Below, piece by piece: positions 26,748-33,581 of a stretch of 64,000 nt of DNA. The notes under the pieces were generated by a model. The model was not told the origin of the DNA and ran no database searches. It saw nothing but the letters and a program-made list of their open reading frames with translations. Position 1 is the first letter of the stretch. Each line of letters begins with the position of its first letter. Position numbers and translations under genes: made by a program. This DNA is from Pedobacter frigidisoli (lineage in GTDB: Bacteria > Bacteroidota > Bacteroidia > Sphingobacteriales > Sphingobacteriaceae). Where the stretch lies: the NCBI RefSeq assembly GCF_004331675.1, contig NZ_SJSN01000001.1, forward strand, positions 496,001 to 560,000, read 5' to 3'.

Positions 26748-26819
26748 CGTGGGCCAAAAATCGAAAAATTAGCCCGCGTTATTTTGATAGGGACAAAAAA
26801 AAGCAATTTTTGTCCACAT
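26746..26819. repeat. Double inverted repeat R2, at the Fic stop codon
   Basis: Same layout and length (74 bp) as R1: AACGTGGGCCAA (26746-26757), TTAGCCCGCGTT (26769-26780), GATAGGGACAAA (26786-26797), TTTGTCCACAT (26809-26819). The spacer ATTTT between the pairs is also conserved. The first two bases are the last two bases of the Fic stop codon. Confidence 0.9.
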
Positions 26820-26834
26820 TATAAATAATTATTT

Positions 26835-26864
26835 AAGGCTTTCGGCAACCTGTAAGCCTTTTTT
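26835..26864 (+). terminator. Terminator after the Fic gene
   Basis: AAGGCTT (26835-26841) pairs with AAGCCTT (26854-26860), followed by TTTT. It sits between R2 and the restriction-gene remnant. Confidence 0.55.
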
Positions 26865-26880
26865 ATACCCGTTTAAAAAC

Positions 26881-27417
26881 TATATTTACCAGCAACAAAA
26901 ATCCAATCTTACGGAATTTGAAGGCTCCGATTATAAGAAAGAATATATTCACAAAGTGTTTAAGGACAAAGAAATTAAAGTATATAAAGATAGCGAAAGA
27001 GCAGATGGGCAAGAATCTTTACTTCTTAATCAGCCTTGGTATGTTTATAATGCAAATTACGGAACAAGCGAAGAGAAAGCTTTTGTGGAAATGTTTGCAA
27101 GTCGTTTTGCAAATCTGAACCAGAAATTTAAAAACATTTATCTGATTAGAAACGAAAGAGAAGTTAAAATTATAGATAAGTTCGGTCGTGCCTTTGAGCC
27201 AGATTTTATTCTATTTTGTAAACAAAAAGACGGCGAAGAATTAACATATCAAGTTTTTATTGAACCAAAGGGAGGTCATTTAGCACTTTATGATAAATGG
27301 AAAGAAGATTTTCTTATTGAAATTAGAGACCAAAATAGAATCATAAATATAGAAACAGACAAATACAAAATTACAGGAGTTCCTTTTTACAATAATTCAA
27401 ATGAAATAGAGTTTTGA
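26881..27417 (+). pseudogene. C-terminal remnant of a type III restriction (Res) subunit
   Basis: An open frame of about 180 codons without an ATG; the first in-frame start is GTG 26956. The translation matches the C-terminal endonuclease end of type III restriction Res subunits: WYVYNANYGTSEEKAFVE, then FEPDFILF and QVFIEPKGG, which give the Asp and Glu-X-Lys of the PD-(D/E)XK nuclease site, then DKWKEDFLIEI. Full Res proteins are about 900-1,000 residues with an N-terminal SF2 helicase; all of that is missing, as is any Mod methylase gene. The frame is cut off at the edge of R2 and the Fic terminator, so the loss probably accompanied insertion of the Fic unit. Probably not functional. Confidence 0.8.
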
Positions 27418-27451
27418 AAGTATTTAACAAGTGCGCTGGAAAGTTAATATT

Positions 27452-27480
27452 AAAAGCTACCTCAAAAAGGTAGCTTTTTT
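27452..27480 (+). terminator. Hairpin terminator
   Basis: AAAAGCTACCT (27453-27463) pairs perfectly with AGGTAGCTTTT (27468-27478) across a short loop, then T residues. It ends the restriction remnant region. Confidence 0.85.
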
Positions 27481-27539
27481 GCTTTATCGTAAATTGAAAC
27501 ATTAATTACTATTTTTGATTAGAACCTTAATCAAACCAA

Positions 27540-29318
27540 ATGAAGAAAATACTTCTTTTTGCAGTATGCACTATTGCAATTTTCGGCTGTAAACAAAAAA
27601 GCAACTTGGACAATAACGCAGAGAACAAAGCCTTTGCTGCCTTATGCGAACAATACTACCAAGATGGATTAAAATTAAATCCAATTAACGCCACCTACAT
27701 TGGTGATGAACGCTACAATGATCTCTTACCAAATGATGGATCGCAAGCCTACATAAAAGAAAATAAAAGCTTCAATGAGCGTTACCTAGATAGTTTAGGC
27801 AACTACAATAGGGAAAGCCTAAATGCAAATGATCAATTATCTTATGATTACTTAAAAGATCAATTATCAATTAATATTGAGGGATTAAAATATCATCAAG
27901 AATATTTACCATTTAACCAAATGTTTGCTTTGCCTTTAACAATCGGTCAGCTGGGTTCGGGCACGGGGGCACAGCCTTTTAAAACAGTTAAGAATTACGA
28001 GGATTGGCTAAAGAGAGTCAATGCATTTTCAATTTGGGCAGATACTGCAATTGCAAATTTCAAAAAAGGTGCAAGTGCAGGTATTATTCTTCCAAAGGCA
28101 TTAGTGGTGAAAATGATTCCTCAGATGCAAAGTATGGTGGTGGCTTCGCCAGAACAAAGTCTGTTTTATGGCCCAATAAAACTAATGCCAGCAAGTTTTT
28201 CTGCTGCTGAAAAACAAAAAATTACAGAAGAATATCGCAAGGCAATAAGCACCTTAATAGTTCCAACCTATAAAAAATTGGGCGATTATTTGCAAAACGA
28301 ATATTTGCCAAAAGCTAGAACCACTTCTGGTTATTCTGCTATGCCAGGCGGCTTAGCTTGGTACACCTACTTGGTAAAGCAACAAACCACTACCAATAAA
28401 ACGCCTGAAAAGATTTATCAAACAGGTTTAAAAGAGGTTGCCCGCATTAAAGGGCAAATGGATAGCATTAAGAATTTGGTAGGCTTTAAAGGAGACCTAA
28501 AAGCTTTTTTTGAATACATGAAAACAGACAAGAAATTCATGCCTTTTAAAACGCCTCAAGAGATTTTGGCTGCTTTTGAAAATATTCATCAACGCATGAA
28601 ACCAAATTTAAAAAAGATGTTCGAAAAGGAACCTAAAACACCTTTCGAAATTCGCCAAACCGAAGCATTCAGGGCCGCATCGGCGAGTGCAGAATATAAT
28701 CAAGGTTCGGCAGATGGTAAACGACCAGGGATATTTTATGTGCCGATTTTAGATGCTAAGACTTTCAATACCACTTCGGGCATGGAATCTCTTTTCTTAC
28801 ACGAAGCCATTCCGGGTCATCATTATCAAATTTCTTTAACTCAAGAAAACACTTCGTTGCCTAATTTCCGTCGCTTCGGTGGCCATAATGCTTATGTAGA
28901 GGGCTGGGCGCTCTATTGCGAATCTTTAGGAAAAGAGCTTGGTTTGTATCAAGATCCATATCAGCACATGGGTGCTTTAGGCGATGAAATGCACAGAGCT
29001 ATCCGTTTAGTTGTTGATGTGGCTATTCATACCAAAAATATGAGCAGAGAACAAGCCATTAAATATATGACCGACAATGAGGCCATCAGCACTGAAGGTG
29101 CAACTGCAGAAATAGAACGTTACATGGGCATTCCAGCACAGGCACTTGGTTATAAAACTGGCGCTATGAAAATTAGAGAATTGAGAATAAAATATGAAAA
29201 AGAGTTAGGTGCCAAATTTAAACTTTCCGCGTTCCATACGGCGGTTTTAAAAGATGGATCACTTCCGTTATCGGTTTTTGAATCGAAAATGGATGTTTGG
29301 GCAGAGGCGCAGAAATAA
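27540..29318 (+). CDS. DUF885 family lipoprotein, putative metallopeptidase
   Basis: A 592-residue lipoprotein (lipobox IFGC, Cys17). The DUF885 domain fills the chain; the signature HEAIPGHHYQ at about residue 420 is an HExxPGHH variant of the zinc-peptidase motif, and EGWALYCESLGKELG about 40 residues later supplies the downstream Glu. GERYNDLLP-like N-terminal text (YIGDERYNDLL) is also typical. Members act as periplasmic carboxypeptidase-like enzymes but the substrate is not known. It has no operon partners; the third copy of the double inverted repeat lies 30 bp after its stop. Confidence 0.9.
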   Translation: MKKILLFAVCTIAIFGCKQKSNLDNNAENKAFAALCEQYYQDGLKLNPINATYIGDERYNDLLPNDGSQAYIKENKSFNERYLDSLGNYNRESLNANDQLSYDYLKDQLSINIEGLKYHQEYLPFNQMFALPLTIGQLGSGTGAQPFKTVKNYEDWLKRVNAFSIWADTAIANFKKGASAGIILPKALVVKMIPQMQSMVVASPEQSLFYGPIKLMPASFSAAEKQKITEEYRKAISTLIVPTYKKLGDYLQNEYLPKARTTSGYSAMPGGLAWYTYLVKQQTTTNKTPEKIYQTGLKEVARIKGQMDSIKNLVGFKGDLKAFFEYMKTDKKFMPFKTPQEILAAFENIHQRMKPNLKKMFEKEPKTPFEIRQTEAFRAASASAEYNQGSADGKRPGIFYVPILDAKTFNTTSGMESLFLHEAIPGHHYQISLTQENTSLPNFRRFGGHNAYVEGWALYCESLGKELGLYQDPYQHMGALGDEMHRAIRLVVDVAIHTKNMSREQAIKYMTDNEAISTEGATAEIERYMGIPAQALGYKTGAMKIRELRIKYEKELGAKFKLSAFHTAVLKDGSLPLSVFESKMDVWAEAQK

Positions 29319-29347
29319 ATATATATCATAAAAATCTTCTCTAAAAT

Positions 29348-29422
29348 AACGTGGGCCGATAATTAAAAAATTGACTCACGTTATTATTTATGTGGACAAA
29401 AATCATCAAAATTAGCCCATGT
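29348..29422. repeat. Double inverted repeat R3
   Basis: A third copy of the R1/R2 structure: AACGTGGGCCGA (29348-29359), TTGACTCACGTT (29371-29382), TATGTGGACAAA (29389-29400), ATTAGCCCATGT (29411-29422). It is not next to a Fic gene; it lies 30 bp after the DUF885 gene. Confidence 0.85.
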
Positions 29423-29531
29423 ACGTTGCAAGTGAATCTAAAAAACAAATAGCGCTAAAAACTAAATACAATCTGCGAATCTGCAGCAAACCTAAGTCGC
29501 CTTACTTTGTTAATTAATAAACACCTTTATC

Positions 29532-30083
29532 ATGGACAAAGAAAAACTGATACAAGAAGCTTATTTAGTTTCACATAAAATCGAAGAGAACGGCAATTTC
29601 CCTAACAACCCAAATTTCCCATTGATGATTTACAAAGGAGCACTTTTAATTCATCCTGATGATACTGCAGATGTTATTAAAAAAGTCTTCGCCAAAAATG
29701 GCTACACCAATGCTTGGGTTGATGGCATATTCGATTATCAACATTACCATAGCAATACCCATGAAGTAATGGGCGTATTTTGCGGAAAGGCCGATGTTCA
29801 ATTTGGGGGCGAACATGGTGTTTGTATAGAATTAGATAAGGGCGATGTGGTCGTAATTCCAGTTGGAGTTGCTCACATGAAATTAAATTCTACCGAAGAC
29901 TTTACAGTAGTTGGTGCTTATCCTAACGGAGCTGAATATAACATGAAATATGGTAAGCCAGAAGAACGCCCAGAGGCTGATGAAGACATTGCCAAGGTAA
30001 AAAATCCAGATAATGATCCTGTTTATGGAACAAAAGGCCATTTATTCGAGTGCTGGTACAACCAAAATTGCGCAAATGTTTAA
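29532..30083 (+). CDS. Cupin-domain protein (YjlB-like)
   Basis: A 183-residue single-domain cupin. Metal-binding motif 1 is around DYQHYHSNTHEVMGVFCG (about residues 70-86) and motif 2 around DKGDVVVIPVGVAHM (about residues 103-117, His in VAHM). The layout resembles Bacillus YjlB. There is no export signal, so it is probably a cytosolic metal-binding enzyme or sensor; the substrate is unknown. Confidence 0.85.
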   Translation: MDKEKLIQEAYLVSHKIEENGNFPNNPNFPLMIYKGALLIHPDDTADVIKKVFAKNGYTNAWVDGIFDYQHYHSNTHEVMGVFCGKADVQFGGEHGVCIELDKGDVVVIPVGVAHMKLNSTEDFTVVGAYPNGAEYNMKYGKPEERPEADEDIAKVKNPDNDPVYGTKGHLFECWYNQNCANV

Positions 30084-30151
30084 AACTCTTTCCGTTTAAC
30101 AGTCTAAAATTCTTTAATTTTCGTGTTTTAAATACACTACCTAAATTATAA

Positions 30152-31384
30152 ATGAATTTTAGATATATATGTTCAGCATTAGCCCTCTCGGTAACATTAT
30201 TAACAGCCTGTAACAGTAAAAAATCAGAAGAGAAAAAAGCAGCTGATGCCAAAATCCGAACAAAAGAAGATGACAAGGCAGATAGTTCATTAATTGCTTA
30301 TAACCCTTCAAAAGGCGATAAATGGATAGCTGACTTTGTAGATAATCTGCATAAGAAATACAGCTTCAATGGAAATATGCTTGTAGCAAAGGATGGCAAA
30401 ATCCTTTACGAAAAAGCCATTGGTTGGGCCGATTATTTACATCGCGATAGCTTAAAAATTAATTCAGAATTCGAACTTGCCTCCATTACCAAAACGTTTA
30501 CCGGCACTGCAATTATGCAATTGGTTGAGGCTAAAAAGCTTTCATTAAACGATAACGTTAAGAAATTTTTCCCAAATTTTCCGTATGAGGGAATTACGGT
30601 TAAGCTCTTGCTTACTCACCGCAGCGGAATGATGAATTACGTTTACTTTATCGATGATATTTGGCGCAAGGAAAAGCGAAACATGAAAAAAGGCGTTACC
30701 AACCAAGAGGTAATGAACGTAATTGCAGAGCGCAAACCCAATCCTTATGTTAAGCCTGATAACCGTTTTCATTACAACAACTCAAACTTTATGGTTTTAG
30801 GAGCCATCATCGAGAAAGTAACCGGCCAACGTTATTCTCAGTACATGATGGAGCATATCTTTAAACCTGCCGGAATGAAACATACCCACGTTTACAGCAC
30901 TACGGAATACGAAAAAATTCCTGTTGATGTGGTTGGCCATGACCGCAATAGCTTTAGATATTCAGTTGCTCAAAACTTTTTAGATGGCCCTGTTGGCGAT
31001 AAAGGCATTTATAGTACCGTTCACGACTTAGTTCTGTATGATAAATACCTAAAAAACGGTCGCTTTATTAGCAAAGCCAGTACCGACTCATCGTACGTTG
31101 GCCGCAATAAGCCCATCAACGGCCATTTCAATTATGGTTATGGCTGGAGAATGTTTGATGGCGAAAAGATGGATAAGGTAGTTTACCACACGGGTTGGTG
31201 GCATGGTTTCCGCCATATTTACGTTCGCGATTTGAATAAGAACATTATCGTAATTTTCTTGGGCAACTTAACCAATGGAAGTTTAATGCACTTAGATGAT
31301 TTGTATAAACACCTCGATATGCCAATTATTCGCAAAGGCGCTTATCATGGAAATGGCAGCTTGCCAGGCAGCGACGAAGATTAG
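30152..31384 (+). CDS. Beta-lactamase-related serine hydrolase lipoprotein
   Basis: A 410-residue lipoprotein (lipobox LTAC, Cys17) of the class C beta-lactamase/penicillin-binding-protein-like family (S12). The SxxK motif is ASITKTFTG (about residue 110), the YxN motif is HYNNSNF (about 207) and the HTG box is VYHTGWWHGF (about 345). It is likely a periplasmic D-aminoacyl peptidase or esterase; nothing points to resistance. A Lys/Asp-rich linker follows the lipid anchor. No partner genes are seen. Confidence 0.92.
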   Translation: MNFRYICSALALSVTLLTACNSKKSEEKKAADAKIRTKEDDKADSSLIAYNPSKGDKWIADFVDNLHKKYSFNGNMLVAKDGKILYEKAIGWADYLHRDSLKINSEFELASITKTFTGTAIMQLVEAKKLSLNDNVKKFFPNFPYEGITVKLLLTHRSGMMNYVYFIDDIWRKEKRNMKKGVTNQEVMNVIAERKPNPYVKPDNRFHYNNSNFMVLGAIIEKVTGQRYSQYMMEHIFKPAGMKHTHVYSTTEYEKIPVDVVGHDRNSFRYSVAQNFLDGPVGDKGIYSTVHDLVLYDKYLKNGRFISKASTDSSYVGRNKPINGHFNYGYGWRMFDGEKMDKVVYHTGWWHGFRHIYVRDLNKNIIVIFLGNLTNGSLMHLDDLYKHLDMPIIRKGAYHGNGSLPGSDED

Positions 31385-31424
31385 ATTATCTTCAAAAGAA
31401 TAAAGTCAATATTAGCGAGGTCTA

Positions 31425-31683
31425 GGGCGGCGTCATTGCGAGAAACAATTTTTCATTGTTTCGTGGCAACCTCATTGCAGCTTGCACATTTCAAAACAAG
31501 TAGGAAATTGCCACAAATATTACCGATGAGAAATCGATGAATCTTCTCGCAATGATGAGAGCATTAGAACATCAATACAAGGAATGAAGACCTGCGAAGC
31601 AAGCAAGAATTCCTTTGAGAACAATAATCTAAACGAAGAAGCTGTTTAATCGTTTGCAGATGCTTCGTGCCTTAGCATGACAT
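31425..31683. repeat. Repeat-rich non-coding stretch
   Basis: TCATTGCGAG (31432-31441) recurs as an imperfect complement in TTCTCGCAATGATGAG (31544-31559). At 31633-31683 a degenerate copy of the 3864-3927 inverted repeat is present, with an intact right arm (CAGATGCTTCGTGCCTTAGC) and a decayed left arm. No gene lies in 31385-31991. Confidence 0.6.
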
Positions 31684-31816
31684 TACTTTCTGGGTAGCTG
31701 CAACAAAAAGGATATTTGCGCCTGTCGGGTTTATAAACAACAGACCGTTTTCGGCGGAAATACTTGGCTTTATATAGGAGCAGGTTTAAGTTTAATGTAC
31801 AACATGAGGTAAATTA

Positions 31817-31940
31817 AACCCGATTGGTGTGGAAATCCTTTTGATGTACATGCTTTAATAACCCCGCTAACATTCACAAAAGATTGGAACGAAAGCGGGA
31901 CTGACATCGATATTTTTGCTGCGACTGCTTTTCAAAAAAA
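31817..31940 (+). repeat. Dispersed intergenic element, copy d
   Basis: AAACCCGATTGGTGTGG, then GGAACGAAAGCGGGACTG (31887-31904), then GCTGCGACTGCTTTTCAAAA. It lies about 50 bp before the YbaB gene. Confidence 0.65.
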
Positions 31941-31991
31941 TAACTAAAACCAAATCGTTATATTTTTTCTTTTATATTAAAACAACAGATT

Positions 31992-32297
31992 ATGTTCGAT
32001 AAATTATTCGCGGCGCAACAAAAGGCCGAAGAGATTAAGAAACGCTTAGATACCATTTCGGTGTTTGGCGAAGTTGAAAATGGCGCAATCAAAATTACTG
32101 CAACGGCTAACAAAGCCATTACTGGCGTTGCGATTGATGAAGAATTTTTGAAAACCGCTGATAAGGAAGAGCTAGAGGAATTGCTTTTAACAGCTATAAA
32201 CAAAGCTATGGCAAGTGCAGAGGAAGTAAGCGCTGCAGAAATGCAAGCATCGGCTCAAGATATGCTCGGTGGATTAGGCGGAATGTTTGGACAGTAA
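31992..32297 (+). CDS. YbaB/EbfC nucleoid-associated protein
   Basis: A 101-residue DNA-binding protein of the YbaB/EbfC family. The N-terminal helix (KLFAAQQKAEEIKKRL), the central sheet (VENGAIKITATANKAITGVAID) and the C-terminal helix with MLGGLGGMFGQ match. It forms dimers that bind DNA and compact the nucleoid. In many bacteria it lies next to dnaX-recR, but here those genes are absent. It precedes the UPF0173 gene by 60 bp. Confidence 0.9.
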   Translation: MFDKLFAAQQKAEEIKKRLDTISVFGEVENGAIKITATANKAITGVAIDEEFLKTADKEELEELLLTAINKAMASAEEVSAAEMQASAQDMLGGLGGMFGQ

Positions 32298-32357
32298 TTA
32301 AGTCAGTAAAAAATCTTCCTGCTTTTAATTAATTGAATTTATCCTAATACAACAATT

Positions 32358-33035
32358 ATGAAATATACTTACTATGGGCAATCTTGTTTCTTATTGGAAA
32401 CAGAGAGCCAAAAACTTTTATTCGATCCGTTTATCACGCACAATCCTTTAGCTAAGGCTATAGATATTAAAGCAATAGAGGCCGATTATATTTTGGTAAG
32501 TCATGGCCATGGCGACCATGTTGCTGATTTAGTTGAGTTGGCAAAACAGACTGGCGCTACCGTTATCGCCATGCCTGAGGTAATAGATTGGGCACAAAAA
32601 CAAGGAATTGAAAAAGTGCACCCAATGAATTTCGGTAAGTTTACTTTCGATTGGGGTACTGTGAGAATGGTGCCAGCTACACATTCTGCTGGCTTACCGG
32701 ATGGCAGCTACGGTGGCAATCCTGCAGGTTTTGTACTCGAAGTTGATGGAAAGCAAATTTATTTTGCCGGCGATACTGGATTAGCAATTGAAATGAAAGT
32801 ATTGGCAGACATCTACAATTTGGATTATGCCATTCTACCAATCGGTGGTAATTACACAATGGATGTTGATGATGCCTTGGTTGCTACAAAATATTTTGAT
32901 TGCGACAAGGTTATTGGCGTACACTACAATACTTTTCCTGTAATTGAGATTGATACCAATATAGCTTTAGATAAATTTAAACGAGAAAACAAAACTTTGT
33001 TGCTGCCCAAGATTGGCGAAACAATAACACTATAA
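32358..33035 (+). CDS. UPF0173 metal-dependent hydrolase (MBL fold)
   Basis: A 225-residue metallo-beta-lactamase-fold protein of UPF0173. The opening YTYYGQSCFLLET, the zinc motif SHGHGDHVAD (about residue 48), AGDTGL near 137 and the C-terminal VIGVHYNTFP match the family. It is cytosolic; the substrate is unknown. A perfect terminator begins 5 bp after the stop. Confidence 0.93.
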   Translation: MKYTYYGQSCFLLETESQKLLFDPFITHNPLAKAIDIKAIEADYILVSHGHGDHVADLVELAKQTGATVIAMPEVIDWAQKQGIEKVHPMNFGKFTFDWGTVRMVPATHSAGLPDGSYGGNPAGFVLEVDGKQIYFAGDTGLAIEMKVLADIYNLDYAILPIGGNYTMDVDDALVATKYFDCDKVIGVHYNTFPVIEIDTNIALDKFKRENKTLLLPKIGETITL

Positions 33036-33040
33036 ATAAA

Positions 33041-33070
33041 AAAAGTCCCGACTCGCATCGGGACTTTTTC
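33041..33070. terminator. Perfect terminator hairpin between converging genes
   Basis: AAAAGTCCCGA (33041-33051) pairs with TCGGGACTTTT (33058-33068) across 6 nt, with an A-run before and a T-run after; likely bidirectional. Confidence 0.9.
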
Positions 33071-33089
33071 AATTATAAACCACCTAAAC

Positions 33090-33431
33090 CTAGTTCTTTT
33101 TTACAACCTTAGTTGTTGTTTTATTTGCTTTGTAACGCATATCTGCTGTTCCGTCTTTTTTGGTAGGTCCAACAACTTTAGTTACTGCTTTTGTTTTATT
33201 TTCCTTAAAACGCATATCTGGCGTTCCATCTGCCTTTACCTTAGCTGCTGTTGTAGTAGTTTTAGTCTCTACTTTTTTAGCTTCCATTTTAACGCCTGCC
33301 TTTGCAGGTGCTGTTGCAGTTTTAACTTCTTTTTTTACAACTTTTTTTGCTGGTGCAGTAGCTGGTGTTTGAGCAAATGCTGTGGTTAAACCAAATGCTG
33401 CGATTGCGATTAAACTCAATAATTTTTTCAT
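33090..33431 (-). CDS. Small exported Lys/Thr/Ala-rich protein with DGTxDMR repeats
   Basis: A 113-residue protein with a signal peptide (cleaved after AFA, before QTPAT) and a very basic, low-complexity mature part. A 13-residue motif occurs twice: DGTPDMRFKENK and DGTADMRYKANK, 25 residues apart, after a VKTATAPAK-type region. I chose ATG 33431; the upstream ATG at 33479 would add a basic extension. The motif looks like a family-specific repeat rather than a known domain. It may bind the envelope or nucleic acid, but that is only a guess from charge. Confidence 0.65.
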   Translation of the reverse strand: MKKLLSLIAIAAFGLTTAFAQTPATAPAKKVVKKEVKTATAPAKAGVKMEAKKVETKTTTTAAKVKADGTPDMRFKENKTKAVTKVVGPTKKDGTADMRYKANKTTTKVVKKN

Positions 33432-33581
33432 ACTTTTTCGATTTGTTTTTTTAATTGCCATGAAGCTTCTTCGTTTCACTCCGAGGTTTCATGTTCTTAA
33501 TTTTTTGTTTTACTCGTTTATTTGTTGATATAAAATTGATTAATCGGGATGAAGTTTTAATGAAGATAAGGAAAATATTTT

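Noticed and set aside
25516..29422. R1, R2 and R3 as a CRISPR-like array
   Set aside because: Only three copies spaced by genes, each internally palindromic, with no regular spacers and no cas genes.
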